Shown here: in pieces, positions 28,564-36,804 of the stretch
Layout of the letters: each line of letters opens with the position of its first letter
Numbering within the stretch: position 1 is the first letter of the stretch
Source of the DNA: Bradyrhizobium sp. CSS354
Lineage (GTDB): Bacteria; Pseudomonadota; Alphaproteobacteria; Rhizobiales; Xanthobacteraceae
Assembly: GCF_029051725.1 (NCBI RefSeq)
Contig: NZ_JAACFU010000005.1
Location: forward strand, 372,001 to 436,000
Reading direction: 5' to 3'
Length of the DNA: 64,000 bases
Notes under the pieces: generated by a model
What the model saw: the letters and a program-made list of their open reading frames with translations, nothing else
Database searches by the model: none
Told to the model about the DNA's origin: nothing
Position numbers and translations under genes: made by a program

Positions 28564-29241
28564 ATGATCCGCATTGAGAGAACCGTGACGATTTCAGGCC
28601 TCGCGCTCGCTGCGGCCTTGCTTGCGGCGCCATCGGCGCAGGCGCAGTCGGCGAACATGACGTTCTTCGTGACTTCCAGCGGTCCTGGCAAAGGCGCTGA
28701 TCTCGGCGGTCTGGAGGGGGCCGATGCGCAGTGCCAGAAGCTGGCCCTGGCCGGCGGCGCCGGCAGTAAGACCTGGCGCGCCTATCTCTCCACGCAGGCC
28801 GCCGACGGCAAGCCGGCCGTCAACGCGCGCGACCGCATCGGCAAGGGACCGTGGCAGAACGCCAAGGGCGTGGAAATCGCCAAGGACGTGGCCGATTTGC
28901 ACAGCGCCAACAAGATCAGCAAGGAGACAGCGCTGACCGAGAAGGGCGAGATTGTAAACGGCTATGGCGACCAGCCTAACCGGCACGACATTCTCACGGG
29001 ATCGCAGTCCGACGGCACCGCGTTTGCGGGTCCCGACGACCGCACCTGCAAAAACTGGACGTCGAGTACGCAAGGCGCGGCGATGCTCGGCCACTCCGAC
29101 ATCAACGGCCCTGCGACCAACCCGACGGTCAAATCCTGGAACACCGCACACCCCTCGCGCGGACCCGATGGCGGCTGCTCGCAGGCCGATCTGAAGAGCA
29201 CCGGCGGCGACGGCTTGCTCTATTGCTTCGCGTCGAATTGA
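28564..29241 (+). CDS. secreted lectin-like protein
   Basis: 225 aa from ATG 28564, with GGAGG 5 bases upstream. Signal peptide (about 1-27, LAAALLAAPSAQAQ), then a domain beginning MTFFVTSSGPGKGADLGGL and containing ADAQCQKLA, KTWRAYLSTQ, RDRIGKGPW, CKNWTSS and a final LLYCFASN. This pattern resembles C-type-lectin/endostatin-like folds in proteins annotated as lectins in Bradyrhizobium; cysteines are placed to form disulfides. Probably periplasmic or extracellular; ligand unknown. Confidence 0.7.
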   Translation: MIRIERTVTISGLALAAALLAAPSAQAQSANMTFFVTSSGPGKGADLGGLEGADAQCQKLALAGGAGSKTWRAYLSTQAADGKPAVNARDRIGKGPWQNAKGVEIAKDVADLHSANKISKETALTEKGEIVNGYGDQPNRHDILTGSQSDGTAFAGPDDRTCKNWTSSTQGAAMLGHSDINGPATNPTVKSWNTAHPSRGPDGGCSQADLKSTGGDGLLYCFASN

Positions 29242-29246
29242 GGCTT

Positions 29247-29334
29247 CCGTCATTGCGAGGAGCGCAGCGACGAAGCAATCCAGAGTCCCTCCAGGGTGAC
29301 AGTCTGGATTGCTTCGCTGCGCTCGCAATGACGG
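29247..29334. repeat. palindromic intergenic repeat, family 1 copy 2
   Basis: Arms CCGTCATTGCGAGG... and ...GCTCGCAATGACGG pair across a loop of about 20 bases; the left arm has small insertions relative to copy 1. It follows the lectin-like gene by 6 bases and could act as its transcript end. Confidence 0.85.
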
Positions 29335-29426
29335 AGCGTGTGGTGCCGCCCTTCCGCCCCATCCTGACGGAACCTTGTCGCGCGTGATAGATTGGTCCTG
29401 TCGCTTCCACGCTCACGGACCCTTCC

Positions 29427-30134
29427 ATGAAATACGAGCTCTATTATTGGCCCGAGATCCAGGGCCGCGGTGAATATGTGCGGCTGGCGCTGGAGGAGGC
29501 GGGCGCGGCATACGTCGACATGGCGCGTGGCCCACGCGGCACAGCTGCGATGATGAAGATGATGGATGCGCACAAGGGCACGCCGCCCTTTGCACCGCCG
29601 TTCCTCAAAGCCGGCAAGCTCGTCATCGGCCAGACCGCGAACATCCTGCTCTATCTCGGCGCCCGCCACGCCCTTGCCCCGAAGTCGGAAGCGGGTCAAC
29701 TCTGGGTGCATCAGCTCCAGCTGACGATCACCGATTTCGTGGTCGAGATTCACGACACCCATCACCCGCTCGGGCCCTCGCTCTACTACGAAGATCAGAA
29801 ACCGCCGGCAAAGAAGCGCACCGCCGACTTCTGGGGCGAGCGCGTGCCGAAATATCTCGGCTATTTCGAGCACCTCCTTCAGGACAATGGCGGCGCCTAT
29901 GTCACCGGCCGCAAGCTGACCTATGTCGATCTCTCGCTGTTCCAGCTCGTCGCGGGACTACGCTATGCGTTTCCGAAGCGGATGAAGGCGTTCGAGACAG
30001 ATATTCCGGCCCTCGTCGGCATGCACGACCGCGTGTCGGCGCGCCCGAACATCAAGGCTTATCTCGAAAGCGAGCGCCGTATTCCCTTCAACGAGCAGGG
30101 CATCTTCCGCCGCTACCGCGAGTTGGATGGCTAG
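29427..30134 (+). CDS. glutathione S-transferase family protein
   Basis: 235 aa. Thioredoxin-like N-terminal domain (MKYELYYWPEIQGRGEYVRL, with LVIGQTANILLYLG near residue 70) and an all-helical C-terminal domain (about 90-230, GRKLTYVDLSLFQLVAGL as N-capping motif). Tyr residues near the N-terminus could activate glutathione. Cytosolic detoxification or redox role; substrate unknown. Stands alone. Confidence 0.88.
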   Translation: MKYELYYWPEIQGRGEYVRLALEEAGAAYVDMARGPRGTAAMMKMMDAHKGTPPFAPPFLKAGKLVIGQTANILLYLGARHALAPKSEAGQLWVHQLQLTITDFVVEIHDTHHPLGPSLYYEDQKPPAKKRTADFWGERVPKYLGYFEHLLQDNGGAYVTGRKLTYVDLSLFQLVAGLRYAFPKRMKAFETDIPALVGMHDRVSARPNIKAYLESERRIPFNEQGIFRRYRELDG

Positions 30135-30211
30135 AGCGCCTGCGAACGCTTCGGCCGACGTCAGTCGATCGGAGGAAACGCTTTCCGCGAATTACAGAGT
30201 GATGCGCGCGC

Positions 30212-30886
30212 TCACCAGACGCCGGGCAGCAGGCGATAGCGCACGCGCGTCACATAGTCGGCATAGCCCGGCAGGCCCTCGCGCAGCGTGCGCTCCTCGA
30301 TGCGAATGCGGATCGCAAACAAGAGGAGGAACAGCGGCACCATCATAAGTCCCCACCATGAGCCCAGAAGCAGCGGCACGCCGGCGAAGAACAGGATCAT
30401 GCCGCTGTACATGGGATGGCGCACATGGGCATAAGGCCCCGTCGAGATCACGTGCTGCGCGCGCTCGGCTTGCAGCTTCACCACGGGCGCCGCGAACGAG
30501 TTCTCGCGGAAAACCCAGAGGATGAACAGCGTCGAGAGCAGGAACAGGAAGAGGCCGAGCATCTGCAGCGCCAACGGCATGTCGGAGGACCGCGTACGCC
30601 GGTCGAGCCCTATCGCCGCAAGCCAGACCAGCATCGCGACGACGAAGACGGTCATGAACACCTTGTCGGCAGCGGGCTGGTCCTTTTGCAGGACCGGCCG
30701 CAGACGTTCGGCGAGCAGTGCGGGGTCGACCCGGTAAAGCCACCAGCCGCAGAGCGGGCCGAGCAGGGCGGAGGTCGCGAGGAACACCCAGGCCGACGGC
30801 CAATGCAGGGTTCCGGCGGACGCGAACAGCAGCGCGCCCATGGCGGCGGTGGTGATCGTGCTCTGCAACAGCAGTCTTGCGATCAT
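30212..30886 (-). CDS. isoprenylcysteine carboxyl methyltransferase-like membrane protein
   Basis: 224 aa with about five membrane segments. The C-terminal block VISTGPYAHVRHPMYSGMIL and RIEERTLREGLPGYADYVTRV is the ICMT/phospholipid methyltransferase SAM-binding signature (RHP...Y, E-E-L...Y). Bacterial members methylate lipids or small molecules, mostly unidentified. No partner gene adjacent. Confidence 0.85.
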   Translation of the reverse strand: MIARLLLQSTITTAAMGALLFASAGTLHWPSAWVFLATSALLGPLCGWWLYRVDPALLAERLRPVLQKDQPAADKVFMTVFVVAMLVWLAAIGLDRRTRSSDMPLALQMLGLFLFLLSTLFILWVFRENSFAAPVVKLQAERAQHVISTGPYAHVRHPMYSGMILFFAGVPLLLGSWWGLMMVPLFLLLFAIRIRIEERTLREGLPGYADYVTRVRYRLLPGVW

Positions 30887-30955
30887 GCGCAGGTCTCAGA
30901 GTAGCCGCGCACGATTTTGGTCCCGCTATTCGGCAAAGATGCGGCCGGACACGGG

Positions 30956-30980
30956 AAAAGCCCGATCGACCGGATCGGGC
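30956..30980 (-). terminator. terminator for leftward transcription
   Basis: GCCCGATC and GATCGGGC pair around a 5-base loop; reading leftward the hairpin is followed by TTTT. It is placed to end the transcript of the 57-aa gene at 31003. Confidence 0.65.
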
Positions 30981-31002
30981 ATTTCATCTTCGACGCGGCG
31001 GA

Positions 31003-31176
31003 TCAGGCGAGCTGATCGATCCGCGTACCCTGACCCGGCGGCAGCGGCGCAGGCGGCGGCGGCTTATAGGTCGGGTCGTTGTCCTTGGTCTTGATCTGAT
31101 CGTCCTGCTGCTTGGTCGTGTCGTAGCTCGGCACCACGATCGCGATCGGCGGCGGCGAAACGGTAGAAACGCTCAT
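31003..31176 (-). CDS. small Pro-rich conserved hypothetical protein
   Basis: 57 aa from ATG 31176, with GAGGA 7 bases upstream. Sequence runs from a Ser/Pro start (MSVSTVSPPPIAIVVPSYD) to KPPPPAPLPPGQGTRIDQLA, mostly disordered. Strong SD and a terminator just beyond the stop support it. No known domain. Confidence 0.55.
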   Translation of the reverse strand: MSVSTVSPPPIAIVVPSYDTTKQQDDQIKTKDNDPTYKPPPPAPLPPGQGTRIDQLA

Positions 31177-31296
31177 CCACAAATCCTCACATATGGAAAC
31201 AATTGACCCTGCGCCGCGAGACGCGAAATTTCCTTCAAGCCAATCGTTAAAATGCGAGGGATCCGGTGCGGTGGAATGTGCTCTCGGACCTCTCCT

Positions 31297-31384
31297 CGTC
31301 ATTGCGAGGAGCCCTTGCGACGAAGCAATCCAGTCTGTCACCGCAGAGACAGTCTGGATTGCTTCGCTACGCTCGCAATGACGG
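31297..31384. repeat. palindromic intergenic repeat, family 1 copy 3
   Basis: Left arm CGTCATTGCGAGG with insertions, right arm GGATTGCTTCGCTACGCTCG and AATGACGG; same family as 16875 and 29247. It separates two leftward genes. Confidence 0.85.
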
Positions 31385-31410
31385 AATGTGTGGAAAGAGG
31401 GGCGCCCCGC

Positions 31411-31884
31411 CTATTCGTCCTTGCCGCGCGTGATCGCGATGGACGCATCCGTCTTGGTGCGGGTGCATTCCATGTTCAGACGCCGGTAACGCATGCTGAT
31501 CTTGTCGCCGCGCAAGAGCCCCATCCGCTTCAGGCAGCGTGTCGCGCCCGTCGTCGTATCGTCCTTGGTCACGGTGAAGACGATCGCTGCCGTCGACCCC
31601 ACCAGCGCCAGGAACTCCGGCTTGGGCTTGCGATCGCCCTTGGCATAGAGCTCGATCGAATATTTGTCGCCACGGCAAGCCACGGACAATTCCTTGGCCG
31701 CGGGGTGGGTGAGGTAGACCACGTTGGCGGCGCGAAAATTCACCTTGAGTCTATCGACCTGGTTCGCCAGTTCCTTGGCGCTGTCGTCGCAGCGGTCCGC
31801 GCGGGCGGGCGAGGCGAGGGTCACAAGGCCGGTGATGGCGGCGGCGACCAGGATCGCGCCGCGGACGTGCAAGTTCAATGTCAT
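31411..31884 (-). CDS. secreted hypothetical protein
   Basis: 157 aa from ATG 31884, which opens a signal peptide ([23 protein letters not shown]). The mature part has three cysteines ([26 protein letters not shown]) and a late MECTRTK, and is basic. No family recognised; likely periplasmic. Confidence 0.65.
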   Translation of the reverse strand: MTLNLHVRGAILVAAAITGLVTLASPARADRCDDSAKELANQVDRLKVNFRAANVVYLTHPAAKELSVACRGDKYSIELYAKGDRKPKPEFLALVGSTAAIVFTVTKDDTTTGATRCLKRMGLLRGDKISMRYRRLNMECTRTKTDASIAITRGKDE

Positions 31885-32131
31885 GATGAAGAGCCCCTTA
31901 GCGGGCGCATTCAACCGTCGTCCCGCGCGTAGCGCAAGGGGTGCACCCAGGGTCTTCACTGGCATCATGAGGGCCTCGTGTCCGCCGACAACCGCCGAAG
32001 ATAGCTCGCCGTGTCGCCGAATCGGGATGCCCCGACCGCACCAGAGCGCCTTCCCTTTGCGGCAAAAAAGCTTAGAACGCTTCTATGAAAGGGGCCCATG
32101 CGAGGGCTCCAAAACCCCGAGATTCCAGCCC

Positions 32132-33787
32132 ATGAACGCTCCCACCGCCTTCCCCGACCCCGCAAAGCCCGTTCCGCCCTACAAGCACACCCCGCTGTTT
32201 CCGCTGGGCAAGGACGAAACACCCTACAAGAAGATCACGGCCGAGGGCGTGCGGGTCGAGAAGGTCCTGGGGAAAGACATGCTGGTCGTGTCGCGGGAGG
32301 CGCTGCGGGCCCTGTCGGAAGCGGCCTTTGGCGACATCAACCACTATCTGCGCCCCGGTCATCTGAAGCAGCTCCGCGCGATCCTGGAGGACGGCGAGGC
32401 GAGCCCCAACGACAAGTTCGTCGCGCTGGACTTTCTGAAGAACGCCAACATCGCTGCCGGCGGCGTGCTGCCGATGTGCCAGGACACCGGCACCGCGATT
32501 ATCATGGGCAAGAAAGGCTGCAACGTCATCACCGACGGTGACGACGAGGCGGCGCTGTCGGAAGGCGCGCGCGATGCTTACCTGCGCCGCAATTTGCGCT
32601 ACTCGCAGGTCGCGCCCTTGTCTATGTACGAGGAGAAGAACACCGCCAACAACATGCCGGCGCAGTGCGAGATCTATGCCGAAGGTGATGATGCCTACAA
32701 GTTCATGTTCATGGCCAAGGGCGGCGGCAGTGCCAACAAGAGTTTTCTGTTCCAGGCCACGCCTTCGGTGCTGACCAAGGACCGGCTGCTCGCCTTCCTC
32801 AAGGAGAAAGTGTTGACGCTGGGCACTGCAGCGTGCCCGCCTTATCACCTCGCGATCGTGATCGGTGGCACCTCGGCCGAGCTCTGCATGAAGACGGTGA
32901 AGCTGGCGTCTGCCCGCTATCTCGATGCGCTGCCGACACACGGCTCGCCCGACGGCAACGCCTTCCGCGACGTCGAGATGGAGCAGGAAATTCTAAGGAT
33001 GACGCAGTCGCTCGGCGTCGGCGCGCAGTTCGGCGGAAAATATTTCTGCCACGACGTGCGCGTGATCCGCATGCCGCGTCATGGCGCCTCGCTCCCGATC
33101 GGGCTCGGCGTCTCCTGCTCGGCCGATCGCCAGGTGCTCGGCAAGATCACCAAGGAGGGCGTCTATCTCGAAGAGCTCGAGCACAACCCGGCGCAGTACC
33201 TGCCTGAGGTCGAGCAGTCGCTGGGCGGCGAGGTCGTCAAGATCGACCTCAACCAGCCGATGAAGGATATCCTGGCGACGTTCGCGAAATATCCGACCAA
33301 GACGCGGGTCTCGATGACCGGCACCATGATCGTTGCGCGCGATTCCGCGCATGCCAAGCTGCGCGAGCGGCTCGACAAGGGCGAGCCGCTGCCGGACTAT
33401 TTCAAGAACCATCCCGTCTATTACGCGGGCCCCGCCAAGACGCCCGAGGGCTACGCCTCCGGTGCGTTCGGCCCGACCACCGCGGGCCGCATGGATTCCT
33501 TTGTCGATCAGTTCCAGGCCGCCGGCGGCTCGATGGTGATGGTCGCCAAGGGCAACCGCGCGCCGGCCGTGCGCGAGGCCTGCAAGAAATATGGGGGCTT
33601 CTATCTCGGCTCGATCGGCGGTGCCGCGGCGAACCTTGCCGAGCACTGCATCAAGAAGGTCGAGGTGCTCGAATATCCCGAGCTCGGCATGGAAGCGATC
33701 TGGCGCATCGAGGTCGTCGACTTCCCGGCGTTCATCATCATCGACGACAAGGGCAACGACTTCTTCAAGGAGTTGAACTTGGGCTGA
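32132..33787 (+). CDS. fumarate hydratase, class I (iron-sulfur)
   Basis: 551 aa from ATG 32132; the frame is open further upstream but that part overlaps a real gene on the other strand. Cysteines for the [4Fe-4S] cluster appear in [31 protein letters not shown] and [12 protein letters not shown]-terminal domain with [17 protein letters not shown] and [18 protein letters not shown] fits FumA/FumB. It interconverts fumarate and malate in the TCA cycle, or acts on a related substrate. Oxygen-sensitive class. Monocistronic. Confidence 0.93.
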   Translation: MNAPTAFPDPAKPVPPYKHTPLFPLGKDETPYKKITAEGVRVEKVLGKDMLVVSREALRALSEAAFGDINHYLRPGHLKQLRAILEDGEASPNDKFVALDFLKNANIAAGGVLPMCQDTGTAIIMGKKGCNVITDGDDEAALSEGARDAYLRRNLRYSQVAPLSMYEEKNTANNMPAQCEIYAEGDDAYKFMFMAKGGGSANKSFLFQATPSVLTKDRLLAFLKEKVLTLGTAACPPYHLAIVIGGTSAELCMKTVKLASARYLDALPTHGSPDGNAFRDVEMEQEILRMTQSLGVGAQFGGKYFCHDVRVIRMPRHGASLPIGLGVSCSADRQVLGKITKEGVYLEELEHNPAQYLPEVEQSLGGEVVKIDLNQPMKDILATFAKYPTKTRVSMTGTMIVARDSAHAKLRERLDKGEPLPDYFKNHPVYYAGPAKTPEGYASGAFGPTTAGRMDSFVDQFQAAGGSMVMVAKGNRAPAVREACKKYGGFYLGSIGGAAANLAEHCIKKVEVLEYPELGMEAIWRIEVVDFPAFIIIDDKGNDFFKELNLG

Positions 33788-33806
33788 GAGAGTTCATCTC
33801 TCGACT

Positions 33807-33893
33807 CGTCATGGCCGGGCTTGTCCCGGCCATCCACGGCCTTCCGGGATCGCGAAGAGGCGTGGATCACCGGGACGAGCCCGGTGATGACGC
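33807..33893. repeat. palindromic intergenic repeat, family 2 copy 1
   Basis: Left part CGTCATGGCCGGGCTTGTCC with its own inverted half, and right part CGTGGATCACCGGGACGAGC...GATGACG; arms are partly diverged. Related copy at 57708. Sits between convergent fumarase and SH3 genes. Confidence 0.8.
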
Positions 33894-33944
33894 CTGTGTG
33901 CGAGGCGAGCCAGCGCCCATATTTCGAAGCGCGCACTCATTCGC

Positions 33945-34865
33945 TCAACTGCAATTCGTGACCTGGTTGGAGCACAGGCCGCGCCACCAGCCGCGGACGC
34001 CGTCCGCGCTTTCGACGAGGCCCCAGAGGCCGCTGCAAGCAAAGATGTGCTTCGGCCCGCCGTCGGTGTCGATGGGGCCGCCGAGCTCGCGCTGGGCCGG
34101 CATCCACTTCGCATCGACGAAAGGCGCCTGGAATAGGCCGCCCATGCGTGTCGCGCCATTGGCGTAGGACGCGCCGACCTTGTTGGAGGCGACCCAGCCG
34201 CGTCCGGCATAGGGCTTTGGCGCGCTACGCGGATATTTCTTGTCGTCCTCGTAGTCCTTGCCCGGCGGCTTGGCGCCTTCGATCAGAAACCAGCCGTTCT
34301 TGAAGCCGATGATGCGGAATTCGGTGAGCCAGCCGCCATCGGGCGTGTTCTCGCTGCCGCCGAGCTTGAGGCGGTAGGGTGGCGGAAGCGTGCCGAGCAC
34401 ACGCGCCTTGACCGATGGTTCGGCACGCACGTTGAGGCCGTTGGGATCCTTGTCCACGGACCAGGCGCCGAGATCGCAGGGCTCGGTGCCGTCGGGGAGC
34501 GTTGACCGCTTGGCGACGAGTTCGGCGTGCAGCTTTGCGAACTCAGTGTCGTCGTTGTCAGGATCCGGCCCATTACGCGGCTTCAATTCGGCTGAGACTG
34601 CGCGTGTCGCATCCGGCGTCAGGGCGACCACGAGAGCCTGGCGCGCAGCGAACACGCTTGCAGGTGACTTGGGATCGTTCGACGAGGTCGGATAAACGGC
34701 GAGGTAGCCCGTCGACCCTTCGGTTCGATAGGCCGTGCCGGCGACATAACCTGCCGGTATCATGGCGAGCGCGCTCGCCCGCCACGGCGGTTCGGCATCG
34801 TCCGCGCGCGCCGCTTGTGTCGCGACACACAGGATCGTCGCCGCGATGAGACGGAGCGCTCGCAT
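33945..34865 (-). CDS. SH3-domain secreted protein
   Basis: 306 aa. Signal peptide (about 1-21, LIAATILCVATQAARA). A bacterial SH3 segment near residues 140-200 includes DPNGLNVRAEPSVKARVLGT and GWFLIEG. N- and C-terminal parts are not recognised. Bacterial SH3 domains often bind cell wall, so an envelope role is likely. Confidence 0.75.
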   Translation of the reverse strand: MRALRLIAATILCVATQAARADDAEPPWRASALAMIPAGYVAGTAYRTEGSTGYLAVYPTSSNDPKSPASVFAARQALVVALTPDATRAVSAELKPRNGPDPDNDDTEFAKLHAELVAKRSTLPDGTEPCDLGAWSVDKDPNGLNVRAEPSVKARVLGTLPPPYRLKLGGSENTPDGGWLTEFRIIGFKNGWFLIEGAKPPGKDYEDDKKYPRSAPKPYAGRGWVASNKVGASYANGATRMGGLFQAPFVDAKWMPAQRELGGPIDTDGGPKHIFACSGLWGLVESADGVRGWWRGLCSNQVTNCS

Positions 34866-34880
34866 CGGTGCGGCGCGGGC

Positions 34881-35177
34881 TTACGCGCGCGTGCCGGTGA
34901 ACGGGAAGCTGCCCATCGGGCCGATGCCCATCTCCCCGCTCATGCTGTCGCCGGAAACGGTTCCGATGAACTCGAGCGTCAACGGCATCGGATTGGTGAT
35001 CGAGACCTTCCAGTTGACGGCATCGCCGCTGACGGTGCCGTCGAAAATCTCGGCGGTATTGCCTTCCGCACCCTGCGTACCCGTAAGCGTGCCGCCCGCG
35101 GCAGTCAGGCTCAGCGTCGCCTTGCGCTCGCCCATGGGCGTCGTCATGGTCAGAGTCCAGTTGCCGTCCACGGCCAT
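34881..35177 (-). CDS. conserved hypothetical beta-rich protein
   Basis: 98 aa from ATG 35177 with GGGAG 6 bases upstream. Alternating short strands (GNWTLTMTTPMGERKATLSL, WKVSITNPMPLTLEFIGTVS) suggest a small beta-barrel of the type that measures as a lipocalin-like or DUF domain in Bradyrhizobium. Same direction as the SH3 gene 15 bases downstream, so probably co-transcribed. Function unknown. Confidence 0.65.
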   Translation of the reverse strand: MAVDGNWTLTMTTPMGERKATLSLTAAGGTLTGTQGAEGNTAEIFDGTVSGDAVNWKVSITNPMPLTLEFIGTVSGDSMSGEMGIGPMGSFPFTGTRA

Positions 35178-35280
35178 TCGCGTCTCCCATATCCCGGTGG
35201 ACCGCGACGATCCGCGGACCAGTCCCGGCCGAGCGTATAGCGCAACTCGCCGCTCGCGCCTAACGCTCCGTTGGAGGCAT

Positions 35281-35835
35281 TTAGGCGCGGGCGGCGGCAC
35301 GCCGTCGGCTGGTGACGATGAGGCGGAGCACGACATATTGCACGGCGAAGGCGACGATCTTGGCGCCGCCCGCGACGACCGTGATGTAGAACGCCCACAG
35401 CTTCAGATCGCCTGTGGAGGCGACGGCGATCATTCCGGCGCCGATCACGAACATCAGCGCCGCCCAGGCATAGCCCGCTGCCGTCACATATTCCGGAACG
35501 GTCTCAACGACGATCGGCGGCATGTAGCGCAGCATCCAGCCGCGCTTGAGCATGATGGCGCCGATCGCGAAATGCGCGATCGAGGGCTTTGCGAGCATGA
35601 AGCGGGGATCGTTGGTGAGCAGCGTGACCGTGCCGAGCACGACGACGAGTGCGACGCTCGCATAGGTCATGTAATTCAGCTGCTGCCCCTTGACGCGCGC
35701 GTAGATCACCTGCGCGATCGCTCCGGCAATTGCCACCGACGTTGCCAGGACGACGTTGTCGGTAACGAGGTAGATGACCAGGAAGACGATGGCGGAGAAG
35801 AGGTCGGAGGCGAGGCGGGCGAATACGTCCTTCAT
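35281..35835 (-). CDS. YciB/IspZ-like inner-membrane protein
   Basis: 184 aa with about five membrane segments. PRFMLAKPSIAHFAIGAIML and AGYAWAALMFVIGAG recall septation protein A (YciB/IspZ), including the K-P...H spacing. Second gene of a two-gene leftward operon, 12 bases after the 191-aa gene, whose promoter carries the TetR-type operator. Role with the carotenoid oxygenase is inferred only from shared regulation. Confidence 0.65.
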   Translation of the reverse strand: MKDVFARLASDLFSAIVFLVIYLVTDNVVLATSVAIAGAIAQVIYARVKGQQLNYMTYASVALVVVLGTVTLLTNDPRFMLAKPSIAHFAIGAIMLKRGWMLRYMPPIVVETVPEYVTAAGYAWAALMFVIGAGMIAVASTGDLKLWAFYITVVAGGAKIVAFAVQYVVLRLIVTSRRRAAARA

Positions 35836-35847
35836 CGTCGATCCTGT

Positions 35848-36423
35848 TCAGCGGGAGTTGGGCATTGCGCTGGCCGGCGCACCGTACTTGATCTGCCGAT
35901 ATTCGGGATACCATTTTGTGAAGTAGATCGCGCTGTTGCGGGCGGCGAAGGCGACCGCAAGGCTCGACCAGAGCGGCAGGCCGGGGACGTAGAGCAGCAC
36001 GAGATTGGCGGCCGCCATCAGCAGCGCAGCCGCAGTCCATGCGCCGGTGATGACGTAGTTGGCATAGAGAAAGCCGGGCATTGCCGCGGTCTCGGCCGGC
36101 ACGGATTCGAGCGCGTATTGCAGCGTGAAGGGGCGGCGGACCAGCATCGAGCCGAGCGAGATGACGAAGATGCCGATGTCGATCGACAGCTTGACACCGA
36201 GCGTCCCGAGTGCGGGGTTGAACAGTGCGAGGTGGAGGCCTATTGCGGCGAATAGCAGCGCCGAGCCCACGGCCAGGATCTTCACCGAGCGGCCGCGCAC
36301 GACATCGATCGTGACGGTCGCGAGACAGATTGCCGACGCCGCGAACACGCTGATCGTGGCTGATGTCATCAGCATCAGGAAGGTGAAGGCGCCGTAGGGC
36401 GCGAGGATCAGGAAAATCACCAT
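35848..36423 (-). CDS. multi-pass membrane protein, function unknown
   Basis: 191 aa, about six hydrophobic segments (e.g. YGAFTFLMLMTSATISVFAA; LALFNPALGTLGVKLSIDIG). A conserved-looking LVRRPFTLQYALESVP lies between segments 4 and 5; similar wording occurs in YciB-like proteins. First gene of the operator-controlled operon. A membrane carrier or enzyme for a lipophilic substrate is possible but unproven. Confidence 0.6.
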   Translation of the reverse strand: MVIFLILAPYGAFTFLMLMTSATISVFAASAICLATVTIDVVRGRSVKILAVGSALLFAAIGLHLALFNPALGTLGVKLSIDIGIFVISLGSMLVRRPFTLQYALESVPAETAAMPGFLYANYVITGAWTAAALLMAAANLVLLYVPGLPLWSSLAVAFAARNSAIYFTKWYPEYRQIKYGAPASAMPNSR

Positions 36424-36444
36424 GGTCCGCCTCGGTCAGGCTTT

Positions 36445-36463
36445 ATCTTTACGGTGTAAAGAT
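36445..36463. promoter_or_regulatory. TetR-type operator, perfect palindrome, operon 2
   Basis: ATCTTTACGGTGTAAAGAT is an 8+3+8 perfect inverted repeat directly downstream of the predicted -10, so a bound repressor would cover the transcription start. The same arms recur at 38218. Confidence 0.75.
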
Positions 36464-36491
36464 CAATAAGTCAGGAGCGAGGCGGGGTCAA
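36463..36491 (-). promoter_or_regulatory. predicted promoter of the membrane-protein operon
   Basis: Reading leftward: TTGACC (36491-36486), 17-base spacer, TATTGA (36468-36463). The layout matches the carotenoid oxygenase promoter. Confidence 0.65.
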
Positions 36492-36496
36492 GCAAA

Positions 36497-36515
36497 ATCT
36501 TTACAGTGTCAAAAT
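36497..36515. promoter_or_regulatory. TetR-type operator, degenerate copy, operon 2
   Basis: ATCTTTACAGTGTCAAAAT keeps the left half and part of the right half. It lies 52 bases from the perfect site and overlaps the stop codon of the 87-aa gene. Confidence 0.6.
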
Positions 36516-36764
36516 GACGTAGGCGACTTCCAAAAAATGAGTGACTGCAACGGCTTGAGCGGCCATCTCGTCGATGAATCCGGCCCATGGCAGGTGCGAC
36601 AGGACAGGTAACGCACAGGCGATCGAGAGGACGAAGGCGAGCAGGATGCCGCCGTTGAAGATAGTTTGGCCGCTCCGCCGCGGCCGGATCATCTGAAGTG
36701 TGAGCGCGGCGCAGATCAGGACGAGGACGACGAGATAGTCCGCGGTGAGCGAAGGCATATGCAT
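36501..36764 (-). CDS. small three-segment membrane protein
   Basis: 87 aa from ATG 36764 with AAGG 6 bases upstream. Three hydrophobic segments (YLVVLVLICAALTLQMI, GILLAFVLSIACALPVL, VTHFLEVAYVILTL). Follows the carotenoid oxygenase gene by 40 bases and is probably in its operon. No family recognised. Confidence 0.55.
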   Translation of the reverse strand: MHMPSLTADYLVVLVLICAALTLQMIRPRRSGQTIFNGGILLAFVLSIACALPVLSHLPWAGFIDEMAAQAVAVTHFLEVAYVILTL

Positions 36765-36804
36765 GAGAGACCTTTTTGATGACATCCTCGATGACGAGGA
36801 ACAG

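Noticed and set aside
28224..28700. Minus-strand open frames over repeat copy B
   Set aside because: They arise from the repeated Tim44-tail sequence and the lectin gene antisense; no SD or domain supports them.
31724..32131. N-terminal extension of the fumarase frame
   Set aside because: It covers a secreted protein gene on the other strand and lacks fumarase similarity; ATG 32132 begins the conserved region.
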